NCBI RefSeq assembly: GCF_007746795.1 | Contig: NZ_CP036343.1 | Span: 1,182,531-1,246,530, forward strand | Source: Gimesia algae | Lineage (GTDB): Bacteria; Planctomycetota; Planctomycetia; Planctomycetales; Planctomycetaceae | Reading direction: 5' to 3' | DNA length: 64,000 nucleotides | Shown here: positions 34,467 through 43,495 of the stretch, one piece after another | Numbering within the stretch: position 1 is the first letter of the stretch | Layout: each line of letters opens with the position of its first letter | The notes under the pieces: generated by a model | The model's input: the letters and a program-made list of their open reading frames with translations, nothing else | Database searches by the model: none | What the model was told of the DNA's origin: nothing | Program-made: the position numbers and the translations under genes

Positions 34467-34937
34467 TCATTCAAAATTTAAAATCGTTTCTACATCCAAA
34501 ATAACAAACAATCCTTCATCCAGCTGAAACACACCGATAGTCACCGATCGCCAGTGTGGATCCAGGGTTCGTGGTACCGGCTCCATGGATCGGCCTGACA
34601 CATTGATGACATCGCCGACCTCATCAACCAGCAGACTGAAGGACTCTTCACCTACGCGGGTAACGACATTCATTGATCGATCATCTTCCAGATCGGGCAA
34701 CCCCAGACGCCTGCGCAAGCTCACGGCTGTTACGATCTGACCTCGTAAATTCAACAGGCCTTTGATCTCTGCACGGGCTAAGGGAGTCGGTGAAATCATC
34801 TGTTCTGTCAACACTTCCTGAACCATATTGACAGGCATCCCCAGCAGTTGGCCATCGACGCGAAACGAGACATACTGACTCGAATAATCTAACTGTGACT
34901 CCATCCCGCTTCCTGAATCAGTAATTGCGGTGCTCAT
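34467..34937 (-). CDS. cheW: Chemotaxis coupling protein CheW
   Basis: Protein of 156 residues with the CheW SH3-like fold ([55 protein letters not shown]). It couples the receptor to CheA. Its ATG overlaps the cheA stop in ATGA, so translation is coupled, and the receptor gene follows after 41 bases. Confidence 0.95.
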   Translation of the reverse strand: MSTAITDSGSGMESQLDYSSQYVSFRVDGQLLGMPVNMVQEVLTEQMISPTPLARAEIKGLLNLRGQIVTAVSLRRRLGLPDLEDDRSMNVVTRVGEESFSLLVDEVGDVINVSGRSMEPVPRTLDPHWRSVTIGVFQLDEGLFVILDVETILNFE

Positions 34938-37591
34938 GCATTAACTCCCGTTTTATATTTCAACCGTGCAAAAGACTCATCCAGACAGGAAATCAGTTCA
35001 TGCGAATTAAATTTCACCAGAAACTCATCAAAACCAGCTTCCCTGGCTTTCGCCTGATCTGCAGAACTGTTTGCTGACGTCAGTGCAATGACACTCAGCT
35101 CCTGAGTATTCTCGTTTGCTTTCAGCCATTCACAGAACTCAAAGCCATCCATCATAGGCAATTCCAGATCTGTAATGACGGTATGGAACCTGGAATCTTT
35201 CTCCAGGATTTCAACAGCGGCAACACAACTGTCACTGGTCACCACTGTGTACCCTTCCGTTTCCAGCGCCGTTGCCACCAGTTGCCTGAAGAACATCGAA
35301 TCATCAACGACTAAAACTCGAAACGATGTTTTATCTTCAACTTTGCCAAACCAGTTCGGGGTTGAGCGGGTCACATAATATTGCGTATCAATCACATCGA
35401 TCGCATTTTTACCTATGATGGCAGTCCCCAGTACACCAGGCCTGTCTGACTGCATCCGGATCACAAGCTGCTCATCAATAATGTCTTTGATCTCATTGAC
35501 TATCAGACCCATCGAACGATTATTTTCGGAAAAGACGATGACGGGTTGCGGATCAACGGCTTCTCCACCGCTGTAACCCGCACCTTCAACCGAGAGCAGT
35601 GGCAACAGATTGTCGCGATATTGGACAACCTTGCGGTCACCGTTCAATTCAATACTTTCCAGAGGAAATTCTTCCAGTCGTGCGACCAGTGACAACGGAA
35701 CAGCCATTGTCACTTCCTCTTTCACACCGAACAGCAACATACTGATGGTATCCCGGTCAGAACTGGTTGTTGTTTCTTCTGTAAGCGATTGAGAATGAGC
35801 TGAACTCCCACCACATTGGTTGAATATCCCCCCCACATCGAGAATCATTACAACACGGCCATCACCTAGAATTGTTGTTCCCTGGTAGAGTCCAATATTC
35901 TTCAACAGACGGCCCACCGGCTTGACCACGATTTCTTCGGTATCAAAGATTCGGGAAACAATCAGTCCGAACTGATCTTCACCCACCTGAACCACCACGA
36001 TATTTGTGTCCTGCAGATCGTGATCTTCTGGAGCTTTCTCTTCCAGTTGCAGAACTTCATTCAGATGCACAAGAGGCAGCAGGCGATCTCGCAGGCGAAA
36101 TACCTTTTTATTGTGAATCGTTTCAATTTTCTTGCAGTCTTCAGCAGAAAGTCGAACCAGTTCCACAACACCCAGCTGTGGGATGGCGAAAGGCTGTGAG
36201 CCGCTCTCCAGCACCAGTGCAGATATAATCGCCAGGGTCAATGGGATTTTTATCCTGACAGTCGTCCCTTTTCCCATTTGGGAAGCGAGATCTACTGTCC
36301 CCCCGATTTTTTCAATCTGAGTACGCACAACGTCCATGCCAACGCCACGTCCGGATATGGAACTGACCTGTTCTGCTGTTGAAAATCCTGCCTGAAAAAT
36401 CATGGAAAACACATGACTGTCAGTCACATGAGGTACATCGACCTCTTTGATCAGTCCCTGGGAAACCGCCTTCTTCAAAACTCGCTCGCGGCTGATTCCG
36501 GCACCATCATCTTGAATCTCGATGATCACATGCCCGCCTTCATGGTATGCATTTAAATGAATCGTCCCCGATTCTGATTTACCGGCTGCTTTACGGACTT
36601 CAGGAGTCTCAATGCCGTGATCGGCAGAGTTTCTCACCATGTGAGTCAGGGGATCTTTAATTGCATCCAGTACGGTTCGGTCCAGCTCCGTCTCAGCACC
36701 TGTCATTACCAGTTCGATATGTTTACTGGTCACCTGAGTTAAATCACGTACCAGACGAGGAAGCTTGTTCCAGGCATTCCCGATCGGCTGCATACGTGTC
36801 TTCATTACGCCTTCCTGCAGATCAGTCGTCACGCGATTCAAATGAGTGATGGGGGCGGCGTATTTGGATTCCTCATCCCCCCGCGCCAGTTGCAATAGCT
36901 GATTGCGTGTCAGTACCAGCTCACCAACCAGATTCATCAGACTGTCAACTACATTTACATTCACGCGAATAGACAGGTCCGCCACACTCACTTTGGAAGT
37001 GCGGGCAGCTCCTTCTTCTGCTCCAGCTGCAGCGGGAGCCAATGGTTCCACAGATTCTGACAGTACCTCAGGGTGAGTTTCAACGATTTCAGTCAGATCT
37101 TGATCGCCGAGAGGTGCTTCATCTACCTGAGTTTCAACAGTGTTTACTTCGGTCTTCTCTGATTCAGGAGTAGCGGGGGGAGTCTGCTGAGGTGTTGGCG
37201 GTACTGGAGCAGTTGCCAGATTGGCCAGTTCGTCTAACATGAGCGTTAAAGACGAATGGTCTGTTTTGGGTTCCTCACCGGTTGCTTCCAGTCCCTGCAA
37301 CAACTCTTTAATCCGGTCAATTGCTTCCAGAACCAGTGAGATGGCTCCCGGAGAGACTTCGAGCATTCGCTCGCGCATCTTTCCCAGAACATTTTCGGCG
37401 GAATGCGCGACTGCTCCGAGATTGGTGAGACCTAGAAAACCACAGGTTCCTTTTATAGTGTGGATCGTGCGAAAGATACTGGCAATCAGCTCAGCATTCT
37501 GGGGATCTTTCTCAAGCTCTACAATTTCCGAGTCTAATTGACCTAAATTCTCCCAGCTTTCTGCCAAAAACTCCTGCAGAATATCGTCCAT
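34934..37591 (-). CDS. cheA: Hybrid chemotaxis histidine kinase CheA with two CheW-like domains and a receiver
   Basis: Protein of 885 residues. The Hpt domain carries phospho-acceptor His44 ([10 protein letters not shown]). A Pro/Glu-rich linker leads to the dimerisation domain (about 205-260), the HATPase (N box [12 protein letters not shown] box [15 protein letters not shown]), a first CheW-like domain, a second CheW-like domain (from about 610, [16 protein letters not shown]) and a C-terminal receiver ([11 protein letters not shown] with Asp in [11 protein letters not shown]). Standard CheA has one CheW domain and no receiver. The extra parts suggest internal phosphate control and an expanded array contact. 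It is the first gene of the cheA-cheW-receptor unit. Confidence 0.93.
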   Translation of the reverse strand: MDDILQEFLAESWENLGQLDSEIVELEKDPQNAELIASIFRTIHTIKGTCGFLGLTNLGAVAHSAENVLGKMRERMLEVSPGAISLVLEAIDRIKELLQGLEATGEEPKTDHSSLTLMLDELANLATAPVPPTPQQTPPATPESEKTEVNTVETQVDEAPLGDQDLTEIVETHPEVLSESVEPLAPAAAGAEEGAARTSKVSVADLSIRVNVNVVDSLMNLVGELVLTRNQLLQLARGDEESKYAAPITHLNRVTTDLQEGVMKTRMQPIGNAWNKLPRLVRDLTQVTSKHIELVMTGAETELDRTVLDAIKDPLTHMVRNSADHGIETPEVRKAAGKSESGTIHLNAYHEGGHVIIEIQDDGAGISRERVLKKAVSQGLIKEVDVPHVTDSHVFSMIFQAGFSTAEQVSSISGRGVGMDVVRTQIEKIGGTVDLASQMGKGTTVRIKIPLTLAIISALVLESGSQPFAIPQLGVVELVRLSAEDCKKIETIHNKKVFRLRDRLLPLVHLNEVLQLEEKAPEDHDLQDTNIVVVQVGEDQFGLIVSRIFDTEEIVVKPVGRLLKNIGLYQGTTILGDGRVVMILDVGGIFNQCGGSSAHSQSLTEETTTSSDRDTISMLLFGVKEEVTMAVPLSLVARLEEFPLESIELNGDRKVVQYRDNLLPLLSVEGAGYSGGEAVDPQPVIVFSENNRSMGLIVNEIKDIIDEQLVIRMQSDRPGVLGTAIIGKNAIDVIDTQYYVTRSTPNWFGKVEDKTSFRVLVVDDSMFFRQLVATALETEGYTVVTSDSCVAAVEILEKDSRFHTVITDLELPMMDGFEFCEWLKANENTQELSVIALTSANSSADQAKAREAGFDEFLVKFNSHELISCLDESFARLKYKTGVNA

Positions 37592-38111
37592 CAGCCCGTC
37601 CTGGTGATTAGGGAACGTAATTGAAGTGTAAATAAGACTTAGGGGTGGAGAGCTAAATCAAATACCAGCAAGATCTTATCAACAAGCTTTTATGCAAGCT
37701 TCGTCCATATAATCCCCCTAATAGTACGTGATCTCCCCTTAAGCACTATCGTCATTTCTGCTTAAGCCCCTTGACCTCCTGTTATCCATAGAAGCAGAAG
37801 TGAGGGATATTCCCCATTAAATTTTGATTGCGATAATCACAGACGCACAGTGCGCACACCTTCTAATTGAGTGATCACTCCAATTGTATGGACAACAGAT
37901 TAACGGTACGCGAAATACTTAAGTTTGTTGAATTATTAAGAAATCAAACCGGAGTCTGCGTTCGGTTGTGTGGCTGTCCAGAGACTATTACAATCCACCC
38001 CGACTGAAAGTTACCCGACAGCGGACAGAGGAGCTTATTGGAATCGTTCTCCAGGACCTCTGCCGTCAAATATACACATCTAATAATTCATTAAACGAAG
38101 GAGTAAGTCCT
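37592..38111. other. Divergent intergenic region between cheA and gap
   Basis: These 520 AT-rich bases hold the promoters of both divergent genes. The frame of the GAPDH gene extends upstream to 37968 but that part has no ribosome site and encodes no GAPDH sequence. AAGGAG at 38098-38103 is the real ribosome site. No repeat copy or RNA motif is seen. Confidence 0.55.
38097..38103 (+). promoter_or_regulatory. Ribosome binding site GAAGGAG deciding the GTG start at 38112
   Basis: GAAGGAG is eight bases before the GTG at 38112. The GTG lies right before the first conserved GAPDH residues. Confidence 0.85.
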
Positions 38112-39134
38112 GTGGCTGCGGTAAAGGTTGGTATCAATGGTTTTGGGCGTATTGGGCGTATTACATTCAGAGCACTCGCTGCTCGTCCAGAAGAATTCGA
38201 AGTCGTTGCCATCAACGACCTCGGAGATCCCAAGAAACTGGCATGGTTGTTAAAATACGACAGTGTTCAGGGTCGATTCCCCGGAACTGTTGAGGTTGAT
38301 GGAACTGATCTGATCGTCAATGGTAAAAAAGTGCGTGTCTGCGCGGAACGTGATCCCCGTGAGCTTCCCTGGAAAGAACTGGGAGTCGAAGTAGCCTTGG
38401 AATCTACCGGTTTCTTCACAAACCGTGAAGCAGACGGAAAACCAGGTTATGACAGCCACCTGACTGCAGGGGCTCGTAAAGTTGTCATTTCTGCACCTGC
38501 AAAAGATACACCAGACATGACTGTTGTTTTCGGTGTCAATGATGACCAGCTGACTTCTGAGCACATCTGTGTTTCAAACGCCAGCTGTACAACAAACTGC
38601 CTGGCTCCCATGGCCAAGGTCCTTCATGAAAACTTTGGCATTGAACACGGTTTAATGACCACCGTGCACGCTTACACTAACGACCAGCGTGTTTCAGACC
38701 AGCTGCACTCAGACCCACTGCGGGCACGAGCCGCTGCTTTGAATATCATTCCGACAACAACAGGTGCTGCAAAAGCAGTGGGCCTCGTCCTGCCAGACCT
38801 GAATGGCAAATTAACCGGTCTCAGCCTCCGCGTTCCAGTACCAGTAGGCAGTATTACTGACCTGGTTGTGAATCTGAGCAAAGATGTGACCGTAGAAGAA
38901 GTCAATGCAGTCATGAAAGCAGCTGCAGATGGACCGATGAAAGGCATTCTGGAGTACAACACTGATCCCATCGTTTCCAGTGATATCGTGGGCAATACCC
39001 ACAGCTCCATCTTTGATGCCAGTTGGACGACTGTTATTGGTGGAAATATGCTCAAGGTCTTGAGCTGGTATGATAACGAATACGGTTATTCAAACCGGAC
39101 TGCAGACATGATTGCCCGACTGGCACAACTATAA
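38112..39134 (+). CDS. gap: Glyceraldehyde-3-phosphate dehydrogenase, type I
   Basis: Protein of 340 residues from the GTG at 38112. [11 protein letters not shown] is the NAD-binding start and [12 protein letters not shown] carries the catalytic Cys at 159, with the His in [10 protein letters not shown]. The substrate-binding RVPVP segment is normal for bacterial GAPDH. It oxidises glyceraldehyde 3-phosphate to 1,3-bisphosphoglycerate in glycolysis. It is monocistronic with a perfect 11-bp terminator at 39184-39215. Confidence 0.97.
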   Translation: MAAVKVGINGFGRIGRITFRALAARPEEFEVVAINDLGDPKKLAWLLKYDSVQGRFPGTVEVDGTDLIVNGKKVRVCAERDPRELPWKELGVEVALESTGFFTNREADGKPGYDSHLTAGARKVVISAPAKDTPDMTVVFGVNDDQLTSEHICVSNASCTTNCLAPMAKVLHENFGIEHGLMTTVHAYTNDQRVSDQLHSDPLRARAAALNIIPTTTGAAKAVGLVLPDLNGKLTGLSLRVPVPVGSITDLVVNLSKDVTVEEVNAVMKAAADGPMKGILEYNTDPIVSSDIVGNTHSSIFDASWTTVIGGNMLKVLSWYDNEYGYSNRTADMIARLAQL

Positions 39135-39183
39135 GCTATATCAGAGCTTGTCAAACACAAGCCTTGATTCAGTCCGACAAATT

Positions 39184-39215
39184 CAGCCGAGATGAGATCC
39201 ATCTCGGCTGTTTTT
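39184..39215 (+). terminator. Intrinsic terminator after gap
   Basis: CAGCCGAGATG at 39184-39194 pairs perfectly with CATCTCGGCTG at 39200-39210, followed by five T. Confidence 0.9.
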
Positions 39216-39492
39216 CGAACCGACAAACAGATACACGCGAACACCTAATCCAACTTTCGACTAGACTCTGCCCAGTCAGATTGTCAAAATGTGACGTTTA
39301 CAATTAAAGCCAGTCTCATTATTTAACTGATGATGAATTCAACGTACTGACTCCAGGCCGCATCCAGTTAAATCCTCACAACTTCAATCCGAGATCACAT
39401 GGCTTGAGTACATGGGAAAATGCAGCAGTCAGACTGGATAATCACTCAGGTACTTGTTTTTGACTTTCGATCGTATATTATTTCTGGAATCT
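39216..39492. other. Intergenic region upstream of rpe
   Basis: About 280 AT-rich bases after the gap terminator. It presumably holds the promoter of the rpe operon. No hairpin, repeat or RNA motif was recognised. Confidence 0.45.
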
Positions 39493-40197
39493 ATGACTAA
39501 CTCTGAACTTAAGCATAAATTGAATTCGAACTCTCCCGTGATCGCACCCTCGATGCTAAAGTGCGACTTCGGTAATCTGCATCGAGAAATCGAGCTGCTG
39601 CAAGCGGCTGGTGCTCATGTACTTCACTGGGATGTCATGGACGGACATTTTGTTCCCAATCTTTCCTATGGAGCACTGTTGATTGAACGAGTCCGCCCAT
39701 TGACCAGTATGGTCTTTGATGCGCATTTGATGATCAGCCATCCGGAAAAATACATCGACGACTATATCAAAGCCGGCTGTGATTCCATCACCGTCCATAT
39801 TGAAGCTGTCTCTGATCCGACTGAGATATTGAAACATCTGAATCAATCAGGCGTGCTTCCCGGATTGGCTATCAGCCCCAAAACTCCCTTGAAAGCTGTC
39901 GAGCCTTATCTGGATCAGTGCGGAACAGTCCTGCTGATGAGCGTGGAACCCGGGTTTGGCGGACAATCCTTTATCGAATCGAGCATACAGAAAATCAAAC
40001 AACTGAAATCAATGATCTCCTCCGACACGATTCTCTCGATCGACGGCGGAATTGCCTTAGATACGATCGCTGAAACGGCCGGCGCAGGCGCCAATTATTT
40101 TGTTGTCGGAAGTGCGATCTTCGATCAGGCCGACTATTCTACAGCTGTCAGCGAACTGGCTGCCAAAGCCGGGAGTCAGACAGCTTCCTCAACTTAA
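39493..40197 (+). CDS. rpe: Ribulose-phosphate 3-epimerase
   Basis: Protein of 234 residues from the ATG at 39493; the longer frame begins with TTG at 39454. The TIM-barrel motifs are complete: IAPSMLKCDFGNL, HWDVMDGHFVPNLSYG, VFDAHLMISHPEKYI, VEPGFGGQSFI and SIDGGIALDTI, with the metal ligands (His, Asp, His, Asp) in place. It interconverts ribulose 5-phosphate and xylulose 5-phosphate. The next gene starts 15 bases on, followed by accD, so the three probably form an operon. Confidence 0.96.
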   Translation: MTNSELKHKLNSNSPVIAPSMLKCDFGNLHREIELLQAAGAHVLHWDVMDGHFVPNLSYGALLIERVRPLTSMVFDAHLMISHPEKYIDDYIKAGCDSITVHIEAVSDPTEILKHLNQSGVLPGLAISPKTPLKAVEPYLDQCGTVLLMSVEPGFGGQSFIESSIQKIKQLKSMISSDTILSIDGGIALDTIAETAGAGANYFVVGSAIFDQADYSTAVSELAAKAGSQTASST

Positions 40198-40212
40198 AAG
40201 AGATACATAATA

Positions 40213-40887
40213 ATGCCAACTGTGGTACTGATACGACCTGGTTGTACAGACTTTGATAAAGACGAACGAATACAAGGTACACTCGACCTTCCTCTGAACG
40301 CAAAAGGGGAAGAGCAGGTCAAAAATCTCGCTGCGCAGATCGAAAATTCCGGGATTGAAACAATTATCACATCCTCTTCAGAACCAGCCTTGTCAACCGC
40401 CGAACAGCTGGGGGAAAACCTGGGAATTCCCGTCAAGGAAAAAGAAGGGCTGAAAAACCTGAATCAGGGTCTCTGGCAGGGGCTGGAGTATGAGGAAGTT
40501 CGCCGGAAATACCCGAAACTGTTGAAACAATGGACGGAATCACCAGAAACGGTTTGTCCCCCTGAGGGAGAACTGGCCTCCGAAGCAGTGAAACGCGTCC
40601 AAAAAACACTACAGAAGTACCTGAAAAAGAAACAGAACTTTGCCATCGTGGCTTCTGAGCCTCTGGCAACCATTATTTCCTGCCTGTTACGAAATGAGAA
40701 TAAAGGAAAAATTTCCTTTGAGCACAATGGGAAATTTTGCCAGAATGAAATGTTCGAAATTCTTGAATCGCCTCCCAAAAAAAGTGATTCAAAGCAGGTA
40801 AGTTCTGACGATCAAACTGAAAAGAAGGATTCCCCCCCAGGTCAAGGAAACCACACAGAGAAGTGGCGGTTCGAGGAGGCCAAATAA
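40213..40887 (+). CDS. Catalytically inactive-looking histidine phosphatase (phosphoglycerate mutase superfamily)
   Basis: Protein of 224 residues with the phosphoglycerate mutase fold order (VVLIRPG start, [43 protein letters not shown], then FAIVASEP). Each catalytic residue is changed: the RHG phospho-His is Pro9 (RPG), the Arg of the SSxxxRAxxTA motif is Pro58, and the second His of VSH is replaced (VASEP). The C-terminus is a Lys/Ser-rich tail. It is probably a pseudoenzyme that binds a phosphorylated ligand or a partner. It sits 15 bases after rpe and one base before accD. Confidence 0.8.
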   Translation: MPTVVLIRPGCTDFDKDERIQGTLDLPLNAKGEEQVKNLAAQIENSGIETIITSSSEPALSTAEQLGENLGIPVKEKEGLKNLNQGLWQGLEYEEVRRKYPKLLKQWTESPETVCPPEGELASEAVKRVQKTLQKYLKKKQNFAIVASEPLATIISCLLRNENKGKISFEHNGKFCQNEMFEILESPPKKSDSKQVSSDDQTEKKDSPPGQGNHTEKWRFEEAK

Positions 40888-40888
40888 A

Positions 40889-41743
40889 ATGAGTTCAGCT
40901 CCGAAATCTAATATTGATTCATGGTTAAGCCATTCTTCCCGCCCCAAACGGGGAGTGCCGGAAGGGCTCTGGCAACGCTGTCCCGCCTGTAATGCCACAG
41001 TTTTCTGTAAACAGGTCGAGCAGGGACTGGGGCTTTGCCCGGAATGTGACCACCATTTTTATATCTCCGCAGAGACCCGTATTCAACAACTGCTTGACCC
41101 GGACAGTTTTGAAGAATGGTTCCCGGACATCACCGCCGGTGACCCATTAGAATTTGCAGATAAAAATAAAACATACAAAGATCGGCTCGTGATTGAGCAG
41201 AAGAAAACGGGGATGAAAGACGCCTGTATCGTAGGGCGTGGCTACATGCGTGGTCGTCCCCTGGTGATTGGCATTACCGACTCTGCTTTCATTATGGGAA
41301 GCATGGGGTCCGTCGTAGGAGAAAAGCTGACACGGGCCATCGAACAGGCGACCGAACTGAAACTGCCTCTGATCATTATCAGTGGTTCCGGTGGTGGTGC
41401 GCGTATGCATGAGGGAATTTTCTCTCTGATGCAGATGGGTAAGGTTTCTGCCGCGCTGGGTCGCTATCATGAAAAGGGAGGGTTGTTTATCTCTGTATTA
41501 ACCAATCCCACTATGGGAGGCGTGGCTGCCAGCTTTGCATCGCTGGGGGATATTGTGGTCGCAGAACCTGAAGCACTGATCGGATTCGCCGGACCGCGCG
41601 TCGTTGAGGCCACAATCAAAATGCCCCTGCCTGAAGGTTTCCAGACCAGTGAGTTTCTGCTCAAACATGGGTTCGTCGACCGAATTATTTCCAGACCCAA
41701 ACTTCGCTCGGAACTGGCACGTCTGATCGACTATTGTGCCTGA
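40889..41743 (+). CDS. accD: Acetyl-CoA carboxylase carboxyltransferase subunit beta
   Basis: Protein of 284 residues. The N-terminal zinc finger has Cys31, Cys34, Cys50 and Cys53 (CPAC...CPEC). The crotonase-fold domain shows [37 protein letters not shown] and [16 protein letters not shown]. It works with AccA to transfer carboxyl to acetyl-CoA for fatty acid synthesis. The stop of the pseudo-phosphatase is one base upstream, so it is in the rpe operon. Confidence 0.97.
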   Translation: MSSAPKSNIDSWLSHSSRPKRGVPEGLWQRCPACNATVFCKQVEQGLGLCPECDHHFYISAETRIQQLLDPDSFEEWFPDITAGDPLEFADKNKTYKDRLVIEQKKTGMKDACIVGRGYMRGRPLVIGITDSAFIMGSMGSVVGEKLTRAIEQATELKLPLIIISGSGGGARMHEGIFSLMQMGKVSAALGRYHEKGGLFISVLTNPTMGGVAASFASLGDIVVAEPEALIGFAGPRVVEATIKMPLPEGFQTSEFLLKHGFVDRIISRPKLRSELARLIDYCA

Positions 41744-41970
41744 TCTCATAAAGCAGGAAATACGACGCCACCAACGGCATAGAAATACAGGGTTTTCTTC
41801 AACAGTAATATTTGAAGCTTTGCCTGGCAGCACTTTGCGTATTACCTCAAAGACACTTATACTAGTGGAGTGTCATTTTAAAAATTTGGGTTGATAGATA
41901 TCACGAGAGTGCGACAACGGAGCACGTAAACAACACCCCCCGACCCTCAATTTGTAGCTTGACAAAGCAC

Positions 41971-42062
41971 TAGAGCGCATCATATTTAACCATAGCATCT
42001 CTCAATCTATTATACTCGGTTCAAACGGCTCTGGAAACGCTATAGTAAAACTGGATACAGTC
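41971..42062 (+). repeat. 92-bp intergenic palindromic repeat, copy B
   Basis: Starts TAGAGCGCATCATATTTAAC and ends AACTGGATACAGTC. Inner part CTCAATCTATTATACTCGG and flanking arms ATAGCATCTC / GAAACGCTAT. It is immediately followed, with no spacer, by copy C in the same direction. Confidence 0.9.
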
Positions 42063-42153
42063 TAGAGCGCATCACATTTAACCCAGCGTCTCTCAATCTA
42101 TTATATTCGGTCCAAATAGCTCTGGAGAGGCTACAGTAAAACTGCACATAGTC
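42063..42153 (+). repeat. 92-bp intergenic palindromic repeat, copy C
   Basis: Starts TAGAGCGCATCACATTTAAC and ends AACTGCACATAGTC, 91 bases. It forms a head-to-tail tandem with copy B. Its arms (CAGCGTCTC and GAGAGGCTA) are more decayed than in copy D. Confidence 0.9.
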
Positions 42154-42235
42154 AAATGGTATTGGGCCGGTTACTATTCTTCTGAGCCCGGGATAAACCT
42201 GGTCCTGAATTCACTCTTTGCCTGCTGGTGAATAC

Positions 42236-43417
42236 ATGAACTTCTTAAAGCGTTTCTTTTCGAAAGAGTCCCGCCAGCCGCGGGTCAACATCAAGCAACG
42301 TTTTGAACTGATCGGTCGTGTCGGGCAGGGGAGCATGTCTAAAGTCTGGCGCGCCCGTGATCTCAATTCTGGTAGAACTGTCGCACTCAAGGTTCTTCAT
42401 AAACAGAAAACCGAAGAACTTGAGGCAAGATTCGTCGGGTTAGACAAACCCAAAGAAGGCGACATTGCGGTACAGTTTCAGCATCCACATATCGTCAAAA
42501 CATTTGAGCATGGGCTGACTACCGATGGTGAGCAGTTTCTCGTCATGGAGTTCATCGAAGGCTATAGCCTCAGCTTTCTTGTAGAAGCACAAAACGAGGA
42601 CATGCGGACTAATTGCCTGAAATACATGATCCAGCTCGGCGAAGCCATCCAGTATTTCCATACCGAAAACTGGATCCATCGCGACATCTGCCCTCGCAAT
42701 ATCATGGTCGATAATGAGCAGCAGCTCAAATTAATCGATTTTGGCCTCGTGGTCCCCAATACACCACCTTTTTTACAACCTGGTAACCGGACTGGTACTG
42801 CAGCTTATATGGCGCCTGAGTTGATCAAGCGACAGAAGACCAGCCAGAAAATTGATATTTTTTCCTATGCGGTCACCTGCTACGAAATGCTCACCAAACG
42901 CCTCCCCTGGAAAGCAGCAGAAACAATGGAAGCGGTATTGCAGCATATCAATTCACCACCAAAACCAATTCAGGAACTTCTGCCAGGAATCAATCCCATT
43001 TTAGCAGATGCGATCATGAAAGGGCTTGAGCTTTATCCGCAGGATCGCTGGCAGACAATTGATGAGATGCTGGCGCCGTTCAAAGAAGTCTATCAGTCAC
43101 AGAAAACGGCTGTCTCACAGCAGAAAACTGAAACCACGATAAGTTCAACTCCCAGCCCTACATCTACAGTGCCCGGTAAAAAAAGAGCGAAGCAGAAATC
43201 AGATCCGAGTTCGAAACGGCCGCGTTCTTCGCAAAAATCAGGCAAAACTCCAGAGCAGCATCTCCGTCGCAGAAAACAGAAACCGCCGATGGAAGGAACT
43301 TCTGAATCTCCTGAAAGCCAGCCACAGCCTGGTTGTTCTTCTGCAAAAGAACAACCTGCAGCCAGAAAGAATAAATCCTCACGGCCCAAACCAGGCAATC
43401 CCGATGAAAGTCACTAA
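42236..43417 (+). CDS. Ser/Thr protein kinase
   Basis: Protein of 393 residues from the ATG at 42236; the longer frame starts with TTG. The kinase domain has the glycine loop RVGQGSMSKVW, Lys52 (VALKVL), HRD at 148-150 with Asp150 catalytic, DFG at 168-170 and APE (YMAPELI). The domain ends at about 290 and is followed by a basic Ser/Pro/Lys-rich tail of about 100 residues without membrane helix. It should be soluble. The repeat pair lies just upstream. A helicase gene follows 78 bases later, with no evidence of a shared role. Confidence 0.9.
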   Translation: MNFLKRFFSKESRQPRVNIKQRFELIGRVGQGSMSKVWRARDLNSGRTVALKVLHKQKTEELEARFVGLDKPKEGDIAVQFQHPHIVKTFEHGLTTDGEQFLVMEFIEGYSLSFLVEAQNEDMRTNCLKYMIQLGEAIQYFHTENWIHRDICPRNIMVDNEQQLKLIDFGLVVPNTPPFLQPGNRTGTAAYMAPELIKRQKTSQKIDIFSYAVTCYEMLTKRLPWKAAETMEAVLQHINSPPKPIQELLPGINPILADAIMKGLELYPQDRWQTIDEMLAPFKEVYQSQKTAVSQQKTETTISSTPSPTSTVPGKKRAKQKSDPSSKRPRSSQKSGKTPEQHLRRRKQKPPMEGTSESPESQPQPGCSSAKEQPAARKNKSSRPKPGNPDESH

Positions 43418-43495
43418 ATTCGCTCAACTGTAATGGAGCATCTTACGATGAGATAATTTTCGCTCCTGTATTTTCACGACTGTTGATTAAGTTAC

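Larger units (their letters stand above)
41744..42235. other. Intergenic region with tandem repeat copies
   Basis: These 492 bases between accD and the kinase gene contain two adjacent copies of the 92-bp repeat at 41971-42153. The flanks (41744-41970 and 42154-42235) show nothing else that I can support. Confidence 0.6.

Noticed and set aside
37968..38111. N-terminal extension of GAPDH
   Set aside because: The extra 48 residues match no GAPDH and the strong ribosome site is before the GTG at 38112.
41147..41833. Long minus-strand frames opposite accD
   Set aside because: They lack ribosome sites and recognisable protein sequence and are shadows of the strongly supported accD gene.
41959..41987. 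TTGACA with 17-base spacing before the repeat pair, promoter-like
   Set aside because: The -10 candidate (ATATTT) is poor and the spacing fits by chance in AT-rich sequence; planctomycete promoter consensus is not known well enough to call it.
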